Shown: positions 1 through 9,289 of the stretch, piece by piece | Layout of the letters: each line of letters begins with the position of its first letter | How positions within the stretch are numbered: the first letter of the stretch is position 1 | Source: Plantago elongata | Lineage: Eukaryota; Streptophyta; Magnoliopsida; Lamiales; Plantaginaceae | Assembly: GCA_036897095.1 (NCBI GenBank) | Contig: JAYMSP010001644.1 | Location: 1 to 30,035 of the forward strand | Length of the DNA: 30,035 nt | Direction of reading: 5' to 3' | The notes under the pieces: generated by a model | Told to the model about the DNA's origin: nothing | What the model saw: only the letters and a program-made list of their open reading frames with translations | Database searches by the model: none | Program-made: the position numbers and the translations under genes

Positions 1-223
1 GCAGTTGGTTCTGTCGTAGCAGTTGATCAGGTGAGTTGTATAAGTTTGAGGTTAATGAATTCGACGAATGTTGAAGTAGTATATATTTAAACTTTGAACC
101 CTTGTGACTAAGGAGCAGGATCCTAAGACACGGTATCCAGTGGTTGTTCGGTTTAACAAGGTGAATTATGCGAATGTATCTACAAACAACTACGCATTGG
201 ATGAAGTGGAAGCCGTTGTATGA
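1..223 (+). CDS. psaE: psaE, photosystem I reaction centre subunit IV, 3' end (partial)
   Basis: This is the C-terminal part of the nuclear-encoded PsaE precursor, a small stromal-side subunit of photosystem I that helps dock ferredoxin and supports cyclic electron flow. The left exon (1-30, frame starting at base 1) reads [15 protein letters not shown] intron follows (31-118, donor GTGAGT, acceptor AGCAG), placed between codons. The last exon (119-220) reads [17 protein letters not shown] and then [17 protein letters not shown], with TGA at 221-223. The joined peptide matches the highly conserved end of PsaE, an SH3-like fold, with no frameshift. The transit peptide and N-terminal half lie outside the window, so completeness cannot be judged. 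The gene converges on the YUCCA gene at 3788-5230. The identification rests on recalled family sequence and is strong because the motif is long and distinctive. Confidence 0.93.
31..118 (+). other. psaE last intron (88 bp)
   Basis: This is a short GT-AG intron between codons VDQ and DPK of psaE. The donor is CAG|GTGAGT at 31 and the acceptor is GAGCAG|GAT ending at 118. Removing it joins two parts of the conserved PsaE C-terminus without a frame change, which is the main support. Confidence 0.88.
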
Positions 224-3200
224 GCCGTCCTGTGGTAGCTCATGGTTAGCACCCCTGCTGAATACTAATGTTCGGTTAATCTTACTAGTTATATATACAC
301 CTTAATTGTGTATTTGAATTTGTATCATAATACATTTTGGGTATCAGACTATATTTATGGACTAATCATGTTAAATTCACTCATTTAGCATTTGTAATAT
401 ATTCATGTTTCATGACTGATTAATATATATATCTAAGAATTCCATCTCATCTAAAACTCCAATCATGTGTCAATATGCATCAGTTCACTGATAAAATGGG
501 AACTAGCTAGCTAGCAGATATAGTGGAGTTTTCTGCTAAAAAATACATAATACAAATGACTATCTTTCATTTCTGGAGTGAAAGTGATGAACAAGTTGTC
601 CAGTCTCAGGGTCCGGAGGTACAATTAAACATGACTTGATTAGTACTCGAAGGCGACACATATTTATGATCTCTGTGACATAAGCCAACAGTAGTGATGG
701 TTAGAAAGGACTGGTTAATAAGAATTGCTTGCAGCAATAAATATACCTGTCCATCATCATAGATTATTAGTTAACGGTGCATGAATCTTGTTGTGCCTTA
801 GATTTTCTAGTTGGGCTATGTTGCCAGGACAATGACTATAATCCATGTTCTTTCAAGTTGAAATATTTCAGATTGGTTTCTTATTTTAGTTGTCAAGGAT
901 CCAAGATCTAATTTCTCAAGTCAATTCATGCACCTTCCCAACTTTCAGAATCTTTAAGTACATACTAACTGCTACTTAATCTGCAGAACTATGCATTGGC
1001 CTATAATATATAATGCACTGACAATGTTAAGATTTGATTAAAGTTTGTTCTCAGCAGATACTTGTCAACTTATATAATGGATCTGAAAAGTTCATCCATA
1101 GATCAATAACCACACAAATTAACTTTTAGAATGTGTTTCGAGCACCACAAAATTAACAGAACCAAGGACATAATGTGAACCCCGTAAAACACGACGTGCA
1201 TTCCATGTGGTAACCTGCACAAACATAGGTAGTGTTGTCTGATAAAGGAAAAACATGTAGATGTAATGAGGAGTAATGTACATGAGCCAAAGATGAAAAG
1301 GACATATAAAGAAGTTATGGAAGTTCAGTCAGTCAAGATTTATACAAGTATGGGTTGTTTTTTAAGTTATCTGTCTTATAACTCAGTAGCATATATACTT
1401 GTGGCTCAACTTAGTTTCAGATATTAAGTCAAATCCATCACCATTTTGTTTAGAAAAGAGCGGCAATGCCTTAAATTTTAGAGAAAATGGGTGTGTTTTC
1501 TACAACATAAGGTAGTGAGCTTTCTTATGCTGTCACATATACTAGAAACACATGCACAAGCTCTGATGGATATTATGTAACTGGGATTACATTCATGGTG
1601 TGAACTCGAAGGCGAAAAAGGACATGGAACACAATTTGAAGTTGAATCAAGATGGAGGTTCTAGATTTCAGATAACATGTAGAAGATGTATTTGACGGGC
1701 CATCGAAATCAGAAGATTTTAATTATTTAATCTGAGACATGAAAATCAAAACATCATGTGGTTCTGTTTCAGTTTATGTCTTGTAACTGAGGAACAACTA
1801 TACCAGTGGCTGAACTTAGTTTCAAATATTGAGTTCCCTGAATTAAAGTCATCACTTTTGCCTTTCTTTCTCTTTTTTCCTTTTCAAGAAAAGAATAGAA
1901 ATCAACATTGCTTTCCAAGATCTTGAAATGGATAGTGTTGCATTATTGAATCGGCATTATGTAAAGCCTTCGTCAATCCTCTTTCAATGCAAATGGAAGC
2001 CTCAAGTAGTCTCTAATGGACCACTTAACTGAAACATCTCATGTAATTGCATTTTCAGTTCTGATGTCACTACATCTTAGTTGTTTCAAAATTGACATAA
2101 CAAGTCTTATGTGGTGCAAACAGGCCAGAGCCAGTCCTTTTCTTATGGTGGCTGTGCAATGAGAGCATGTTCATTTTCTAGAATATCGGGTGAAGAATAT
2201 TGGAACGGATACTTGTACTGTTAAACACGTTGTTTCACGATTCTGTTAGATACGTGTCGAATCCTCCAAACTGAGCAGCATTAGGACTTCATGAACAAAA
2301 TTATATGATATGTCTGTAGTCTGTAGAGGTTTTTCTTCATCAAACTCCTCAAGTCCATTTTTTATCAGTACAGTTCAAATTGCCTTTAACCGAGAGGAGT
2401 ACAAGTCCCTTCCCGTATGCATCACAACAGTAGTTTTTTATCGAGTAAACTTCCTTGGAACTTACTTCCAGGCTTCCATATAGTACAATTTGCTGCCATT
2501 TGCCATCCCATATTTACTGTTCATAAGTACTTTTGGACTGTATCTGAAGACTAGTTACACTTTACAGGTTATATATAGTTTGCAATAAGTTTTGTTTATA
2601 GTCATGTGTTACAGAGATGATATACAAAGAGTGTTTTGCTTGTTGTTATACTTTACAGGGAAGACATAACTGTAGATTTTTCTTATAATCTGCTTTACAA
2701 AAAAGGTCTGTAAAATATTCATATGCATGTGACTGTCAGCCAAAGGTATGTAAAAATATTTTTTATGCAGGAAAAGTTCCATTTCTTCTTTTGCAAATAC
2801 TGAAATGTTACTGAATTTGTCACTCCTGAATCTATACCAGGATGAAAATGGTGTGATGATATAAATTGAAGTGAAAATGATTGGAACTAGAGCACTATTG
2901 AACTGTGCACACAGCACATCATTCAACTACTGCAACATGTTATCGAAAAGATGGACGTGGGATCAAATGCAGGACCATCTCTTTTGAAAAAGTTGATGTG
3001 AGAACACAGACAATGTAGATGAATGAAAACTGATCCAGGTACATAAGTAATGCAAGTTATAACCGGTTTCTTGATGTTGATATCCAGTTCAAGGATAGGA
3101 AGTAGTAGTTAAGTTATCGATTGATCTTGATTACAGTTGTTATCTATATAGAATGCTTGAAAGCAACTTGACCTAGTAGACATTCCTCATGCTTGAATTT

Positions 3201-3787
3201 GCTTCTGACTAGTCACCAGTCTGTACTGGGTAGCAACAGAGTCATTTTCTGGTAGAAAATAATAGGCTATGGGTGCGCGCAAAAATAAAGTTCGCAATGT
3301 AGTAATCAGCGTGGGAATTGACGTACAGTTGCAGAAAGAGACATAATAAAATATAATGTTACGCCTCCAGCTTAATTTATCGCGTTGCCATGTTCTAGAT
3401 TTCACCCTAATGAAAAATGTTTGCAGTAAATTCTCACAAGTCACAACCACAGTTGGCGATTCGATGCAGGTCTTTATGTTGGATCAGTTCATAACCATAC
3501 AATCCCAAGTCTTGAAAATTCTCAGCAAAGTACAAGATGTGTAAAAAGGACTTGATTCATTCATTGACATTGATAAGTTAAGAGTGTACAAATTTCTATA
3601 ACAAGTTAGCAGTGAAAGTGTAAGGCTTTGTCCACCTTCATACCAAATGCCCAACACCTAAAATATAGGGGCTTTTGGAGAGGGCTAATAACTATGCTAA
3701 ATCTGCTTTTGTGCATGAGATTTTCACAAAAAGAATGGAAAGAATGGTAAGTGTTTTGAAGGTATACTATAAGTCCCTGTTGGTGTA
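224..3787. other. Spacer between convergent psaE and YUCCA genes; no gene recognised
   Basis: About 3.5 kb holds the 3' untranslated regions of both flanking genes and no coding sequence I recognise. The open frames in it (for example 105 codons on the - strand at 2609-2926) show no family motif and have the composition of random AT-rich DNA. No tRNA, classical miRNA mature sequence or transposon end was seen by eye. The only internal structure noted is a weak direct repeat, 1359-1447 versus 1764-1860. Confidence 0.6.
1359..1860. repeat. Diverged direct repeat (1359-1447 and 1764-1860)
   Basis: Two stretches about 405 bp apart share the order of several blocks: 'gtcttataactcag' versus 'gtcttgtaactgag', then 'ggctcaacttagtttca' versus 'ggctgaacttagtttca', then 'atattaagt' versus 'atattgagt', then a CATCAC block. 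They suggest an old local duplication in the spacer. The match is by eye and partial, so exact limits are uncertain. Confidence 0.45.
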
Positions 3788-5230
3788 TCAAAATGTTGAA
3801 ATACACCTCCTATGGGTAGGGACTTTTTGCTTCCTTTGATTCAAATCATCTTTCCATACTTTAGTAATGTCTTGTGATATCTTCATGGCTTCAGCAGATG
3901 CACCAGCTAGCCCTTTCCTTGTAAACCCGATTGCGTAAAGTCCTGATTTGCCCTTCCAGCTATTCGGGAACGGAGTCTTGGGGAATCCATTCTTGCAGAA
4001 AAATTCACTCTCCTGTACATAACAAATCATGGAAACATCAGCACTCATATTCCTTAATAAACTTGTTGCAAATTTTGTTGAACTGAAAATTTTTAAGTTT
4101 AGAAAATATGACAATTTCTCACCTCTAGCCAGTAAGGCACATTGCTACGATATCCAGTAGCCAAAACAACCGCATCGATTTCCATCTTTTCGCCATTAGC
4201 AAACTCAACCATACCATGTGAAAACTTCTTAACTCCAGGCACAACTTCAATGTCCCCATTTCGAATCTTTTCAAGTGCACCAATGTCAAGAACAGGGGTC
4301 TTCCCCTGAGTATTCTTCAGCTCCAACGGGCCAATATCAGGCCTTTTCAACCCATAATTCTCGATGTTCCCTAGAACAATCCACGCGAAAAAGAGCATAA
4401 ACTTGTCCACAAGCCAAAGTGGCAACCATTTCATCATAAACACAGCCAACTGAAATGTTGATCTACCAAAAACTTCCCTTGGCAACACATGAACCTACAG
4501 AACATAAAAATTAAACGTTAGTCCTAAAACATTCAAATTAATGAAAAACTAAACGTACGAAAGTTGAATAGTTTTATTAACTTACCGAGCTACGACAAAC
4601 CATCTTCGGCTTAGCATCATAGTTACAAAGATCAAGTGAAACTTCCATTCCAGAGTTACCACATCCCACAACAAGAACATTTTTACCCCTGAAACTCTCT
4701 CCACACTTATAGTCACTAGCATGAATAACTTCTCCTCCAAAATCCTTTAGCCCTTCGATTTCTGGTACTACCCGTTCGGCATTTTCACCAGTTGCAACTA
4801 CTATCCACTGGCAAATGTACTCAACTTCATCACCACTATCGCAAACAGTCCTGACCCTCCACACATCACACGATTTGTCGTACTTAGCCGACTGTACACA
4901 CTCATTAAACTGCGGTTCAACACCAAAATGTCTAACATATGATTCCAGGTAGTCGATGAACTGCCTCTTGGAAGGGTACTCAGGGTAATGATCAGGAAAG
5001 GGGAAGTTAGGCAGTTGGCAGAATTGCTTAGGCAGGTGGAGCTTAAGCCGGTCGTAAGTACGCTTCTGCCATAACGAAGCAATGCAGTCGGAACGTTCAA
5101 CGAGGACGAATGGAACGCCTTGCTCCTTAAGGCCTGCTGCCACTGCCAGGCCCGACGGGCCTGCCCCGACGATAACAGGCCCGTTAACCCAAACGCAGCG
5201 TTTCGACATCGTATTCGAGATATTAAACAT
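3788..5230 (-). CDS. YUCCA-type flavin monooxygenase (indole-3-pyruvate monooxygenase), three exons, apparently intact
   Basis: YUCCA enzymes convert indole-3-pyruvate to the auxin indole-3-acetic acid, using FAD, NADPH and O2. The exons on the - strand are 5230-4586, 4494-4123 and 4012-3788. The introns (91 and 110 bp) are GT-AG and both fall between codons, giving 413 aa, which is normal for the family. Visible motifs are the FAD-binding GAGPSG (residues 22-27), ATGEN (146-150), the NADPH-binding GCGNSG (189-194) and LATGY (326-330). There is no internal stop. The N-terminal [12 protein letters not shown] and C-terminal HRRCIS place it nearest the YUC3/5/7/8/9 clade rather than YUC1/4 or YUC2/6; this is from memory, not a tree. 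I start at the ATG at 5230; an in-frame ATG at 5209 is an alternative that also keeps all motifs. Its 3' end faces psaE, and its upstream side is full of repeats from about 640 bp beyond the start codon. Confidence 0.95.
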
Positions 5231-5321
5231 TTTCTTGGTTATGGGATTTTGATGTTTTGAGAGATTTTGGTTAGTGTTTGGAGTGTTGGATGGAATGATG
5301 AAGAAGATGGAGTGAAGGGGG

Positions 5322-5329
5322 CTTATATA
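5322..5329 (-). promoter_or_regulatory. TATA box of the YUCCA gene
   Basis: On the - strand the sequence reads TATATAAG about 92-99 bp upstream of the chosen start codon. That would put the transcription start near 5290-5300 and give a 5' leader of roughly 60-70 nt. It is the only good TATA match close to the start. This is a motif call only. Confidence 0.6.
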
Positions 5330-5867
5330 GAAGAGAAGCCCATGACTTGCATGTGAGAGTTAATGAGTTTAGAAGTGGGACCCTTTTGCAAATCATAGGC
5401 TAAGAATTTATTTGGTATTTTTTAACAATAATTTCTAGTATGATTTTTATTAGGTATGTTCTTAATTGGGTTAGGAGTGGGGTTGAATTAAATAAATTTT
5501 GGTTTTAAAAGATGCAATTGGAATAATTGTGGGTTTGTTTAATAGTTGAAAGAGTGAGGAAGTGACATTAAAGGAGATGCTTATACTTAGCGGCATGCTG
5601 AATTCTATATTTTTCTCTCCTTTTTGTAAGCTTTGGTTTAAATGATAACATTATTACAAGTATATCAGTGTTCAAGTTGATTTCAGAATGATACTATACA
5701 TCATTCCATTGCCCTTAATCTCTTATAATAATTTACCGTATACTTGATATTTTTATTTTCATGTTATCACCTCTAAACATACTCTGCACTGATTTTAATC
5801 AAGTATAATAAATAGGTTGATTTTGAAATTGTATAAATGTCTTTGTATGTGTATATAATTGACTTAG
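5330..5867. other. Proximal upstream region of the YUCCA gene
   Basis: This AT-rich sequence lies between the TATA box and the first tandem-repeat unit. I see no coding sequence and no terminal repeats. It probably holds the promoter-proximal control sequences of the YUCCA gene, but I cannot point to a specific convincing element. Confidence 0.4.
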
Positions 5868-5952
5868 ATATGTATGAGTCTGATAATATTGTGTTATTTT
5901 CTTATATTAAGAAAATCACTTAATGTGGACATAAGTTTATAGTAAACTTGGT

Positions 5953-6235
5953 AATCGGGTTATTCGGATCGGATTAATTTGGGTCGGGTCATTCTCGTCC
6001 GCCTTTTATTTTGGATCGGGTGATGTTCGTGTTCGGATGATGATCGTGCTTGGGTCTCTTTGGATTGGATCATTTCGGATCGGGTCACTTCACATCTCGG
6101 TCGCTTCGGGCTCAGATGTTATTCGCATTTGGGTCCTTTCGGATTAAAAAAAAATGGATCGTTTCGGGTCGACTATTTTCGGATTTTGGTGTTATTTGAG
6201 TTTGGGTCCTTTCGAATTGTTTCGAGTCGAATCTT
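5953..6235 (+). repeat. Degenerate GGGTC/TTCGGATC minisatellite, left array
   Basis: This is a degenerate array built on a core like TTCGGATCGGGTCATTTCGG, rich in CG dinucleotides in an otherwise AT-rich neighbourhood. The unit length varies because of decay. The open frame across it (from 6060) is a product of the repeat lacking stops, not a gene. Confidence 0.8.
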
Positions 6236-7120
6236 GAGGTAGTTTTATGCAATGCACATTTTTAATATACTATAAAATGATATTTTGTTAATGTTGAAAG
6301 TTTCTATGTTCTAACTTCTAACTTGTGAAAGACTTCTCTAATTAGAATTTTGTTACTTTGGGTTTGAATTGACATAGAACATTATGATGTAGTTAGTTTG
6401 CTAATTATTATGCAATATAGTTCAGGAAAATGTACTAGAATATCAATTTTGTAGTCCTTTTCATTTTAATAATCGTGTTTTTTCTTATATTGTATTTTTG
6501 TCTAAGACCTGTTAATGAATAATATTTATGCAAGTGAATTATTCAATGGTTTATGAGGAGTTTGAAGTCATATTCAAATAATTGATAGATGATACACACT
6601 TATACTTGTAAATGCATGGAGAACGTATACTAATATGACTTAACTGCTTGATGAACTTATATGCAATTCAATCACACCTACATTTACTTTATTTTTTTTA
6701 AGTAGAGTACTAAAAGGTACAAGTTTGTTGGATAAACTTTAAAATTCATCCCTTTTAGAAGATTAAAAAATTAAGTGAAAATAAAGGAAAAAAAAACATA
6801 TCATTCATAGCATGCTGCAATCATTCTAGTTTTATAATAGTAGCATTCAAAATTAATGTCTATGGAATCTTCTTATCGAGGTGAATTCAAAAAATATGTT
6901 CAAAATATTTTTAAAAATTTTTGTAGATAAAATTATATGAGATTTAATAAAAGAGATACTTCATGTCCGACCAATTTCCTATAGTACAATAAAAAATCTA
7001 GATTATATACAATAACTTTAGTTTATTCCCTTTACGTCAACAAGTAAGAAGAGGTTCATGTTTTAAACGGTGCCCTCTAGTAATGGAATGCATTGTGATA
7101 CTTGTGATTTCGTGTCAAAT

Positions 7121-7578
7121 CTAATTCGGGACATTTCGGATCGTTTGAGTACACGTTGGATGATTCTAGTCAATTTTATTTCGGGTCATTTCGGATCGAA
7201 TGATCCTGGGTCAATTCTAATCCGGGTCATTTCGAACCGGATGATTCGAGTCAATTTGGATTCGGGTCAATTCGGATCGGATCATTTCGGGTCAATTCTA
7301 AACTCGGATCATTTTGGATCGGATGGTTTCAGGTTAATTCTAATTTGTGTCGTTTCGGATCGGGTCTATTCATATCATTCTAATCAGGTCGCTTCAGATC
7401 GGGTCATTTCGGATACACCGGGTTAATTCGTGTTTCGGGTCATTTTCGGCTATGACAATTTCGGGTCATTTTCGGATTCGTATCGGGTCTCGGGTCATTT
7501 TTTGGTATGACGAACGTGATAATTTAGGGTTTTGGAATCGGATCGGATCATTTTCGAATTAAATTTCGAGTTTGGATC
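7121..7578 (+). repeat. Degenerate GGGTC/TTCGGATC minisatellite, right array
   Basis: This array has the same core and the same orientation as the one at 5953-6235, but is longer, with repeated blocks such as 'tttcggatcggatcatttcgg' cut to variants of about 17-20 bp. It ends 16 bp before the right limit of the insertion. The open frames in it (7070-7562) translate the repeat and have no independent support. Confidence 0.8.
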
Positions 7579-8197
7579 AAGACTGCCGGATCTAGTTCAT
7601 AGAACATGTCGAAGTTCAATATATGCAATTGTGTGATGTAATACAAATTCTCTATTTCAATAAACCCTCCTAGATAGATACATTTACTAACCGGAGTTAA
7701 ATTGAATGTGGCTACTCAATGAGGTTGATTGTATTGTGTTATTTTCTTGTAGTAAGAAAAATCACTTAATGTGAGCATAGAACATGTCGAAGTTCACACA
7801 TGAAATTGCGTGATGCATGTAATACAAATCCCCAAACCCATTAAACCCTTCTAGATACATATATTAACCGGAGTTAAATGGAATATGGCTACTTAATGAG
7901 TTTGATATATAGTATAGTATTATTTTCTTGTGTTAAGAACAATCACTTAATGTGAACTAAGTTTATAGAACATGTTAGAAGTTAAATACATGAAAAATTA
8001 CTACTTAACGAGTTTGATAGCATTGTATCATCTTGTTGTATTACGAAAAATCACTTAATGTGAATATAAGTTTTTAGAATATGTCGAAGTTCAAACACAT
8101 GAAAAATTGCGTGTTGTAATACAAATCCTCAAACCCAATAAACCTTCTAGATACCTTTACTAATCGGAGTTAGAATGGAATATGGCTAATTGATGAG

Positions 8198-9120
8198 ATT
8201 GGTGCTCATAGTTTGGTAGGTTATATTCTCTTCTACTGCGATTAATTTGAACTGATAAATGAGTTTGCATACGAGAATAATATAGCATAATGTTAATATA
8301 ATATTATTTAATTTGGGTGAGAGAGTTCACGAGTTTACTTTTAAAAACATCCGTAGATGTGAGATGCAAGATTACATTTCACTCCAAGTTGTCGTTGATC
8401 CCCTACATATGTCCAGCCATGTCACGGACTAACCGGTCGCCTTCTTCATGGTTTTGTATACACTTCCACTCCAACATAATTTTTAGCGACTCAATTACTA
8501 TTGATAAAAACATGATCCTGGATCGAACACTGTTACTTATAAATTGGATCACACATGCATGATGCAAGTATGTCATTCTGCATGTTTGACTTCGAATAAT
8601 AGTTTAATTCAAATTGAATCAGCTCAACTCAATTCGAATTCACATTGAACCATTAAGACTGTTATCCTTATTAAGACGTATCATATTGAATACCCCACAT
8701 ACCATATCGAACTGATGGTCCACGCATACTCTTTATCACCGTTGCTATAGAACACCACGGGGAAGCAGGCTAGTAGTAGTGGGGCGAGTAACTAAGGATC
8801 GTATTTTCCTGATGTCACATGTTAATAGTGATGCTGGTGGACCAATTTGTACAGGTGAGAAGTGTCCAACAGATTGGAAGGAAGGAGTGGAATTAAAATC
8901 TGATATCTGCAGAAGAGAAGTGAAGAAGAGTACCTGGGCTGGCAATAGCAATTGGTGACTAGGACATGAATTAATTTGATGGCCACGTGGAGTGGAATGG
9001 GCTTGGTTCATCCACCACACCTAATATTTCTCTCGTGGACCCCAGATAGGGAAATACTCTTCACTTCTAAATCTTTTCTGCTCACTCACACTGCCTGGCA
9101 CCCTCTATCATTATGCATGA
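8198..9120. other. Non-coding stretch with a G-box; no gene recognised
   Basis: Nothing protein-coding is recognised here. One perfect G-box core, CACGTG within GCCACGTGG, lies at 8984-8989. GC content rises around 8740-9060 compared with its flanks, so this part may be a remnant of something once functional. An 81-codon frame at 8317-8562 and a 91-codon frame on the - strand at 8745-9020 match no family I know. Confidence 0.4.
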
Positions 9121-9128
9121 TTGTTAGG

Positions 9129-9285
9129 TTCAATTAAAATTTACTGAATTAGATTAAATCGATTTCAATTAAAATTTACTGAATTAGATTAAATTGAATT
9201 GAACTGAAAAGAAATAAAATATAAATTATAATTAAATAGAACTGAACTGAACTAAACTAAAGTGATTTCAGTTGAAGAAAACGCA
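9129..9285. repeat. AT-rich repeat with a 31-bp direct duplication and a GAACTGAACT tail
   Basis: A 31-bp sequence beginning TTCAATTAAAATTTACTG occurs at 9129-9159 and again at 9164-9194, identical by eye. It is followed by 'gaattgaactg' and 'gaactgaactgaactaaac'. This composition recurs (on the other strand as CAGTTCAATT-like runs) at 15444-15580, 18318-18405, 19384-19523 and 20040-20125. Confidence 0.7.
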
Positions 9286-9289
9286 CCTC

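Larger units (their letters stand above)
5943..7594. mobile_element. Insertion with two GGGTC-rich arrays; possible non-autonomous hAT-like element
   Basis: The sequence splits a unit of the surrounding tandem repeat. It is bordered by GTTTATAG (5935-5942) and GTTCATAG (7595-7602), an 8-bp near-identical pair with one C/T difference; 8-bp target duplications are typical of hAT transposons. The outer 17 bp, compared as inverted repeats, agree at 9 positions, and 6 of 8 differences are transitions, as expected from decay of a methylated element. CG-rich arrays lie just inside both ends with an AT-rich core between. Against a classic hAT, both arrays have the same orientation, the terminal repeats are weak, and no transposase is present. 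The insertion itself is well supported; the hAT label is an inference. Confidence 0.5.
5868..8197. repeat. Diverged tandem repeat (unit about 180 bp) interrupted by a 1.65-kb insertion
   Basis: Repeat units share the blocks 'ttttcttgtgttaagaa', 'aatcacttaatgtg', 'agaacatgtcgaagttca', 'gtaatacaaat', 'ccttctagatac', 'ccggagttaaa' and 'aatatggctac'. Unit starts, taken at the 'tagaacatgtcg' block, fall near 7598, 7776, 7965 and 8074. The spacings are 178, 189 and 109 bp, the last unit before 8074 having lost its middle. A half unit at about 5868-5942 is continued at 7595 onward, so the DNA between was inserted later. No open frame is conserved between units, so this looks non-coding. Confidence 0.8.

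Noticed and set aside
2609-2926. 105-codon open frame on the - strand in the psaE-YUCCA spacer
   Set aside because: It has no family motif, random-looking composition and no splice-linked exons; it is likely a chance frame.
3187-3544. Short overlapping open frames on both strands downstream of the YUCCA gene
   Set aside because: The frames overlap each other on opposite strands and have no motif; they lie between the two genes' 3' ends.
6060-7562. Open frames of 60-118 codons rich in repeated residues
   Set aside because: They translate the GGGTC/TTCGGATC arrays, whose repeat unit happens to lack stops; they are not genes.
5935-7602. A CRISPR array reading of the short spaced repeats
   Set aside because: The repeats are degenerate, unequal in spacing and contiguous, and the DNA is plant nuclear.
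8745-9020. 91-codon open frame on the - strand
   Set aside because: No recognised motif and no supporting context.
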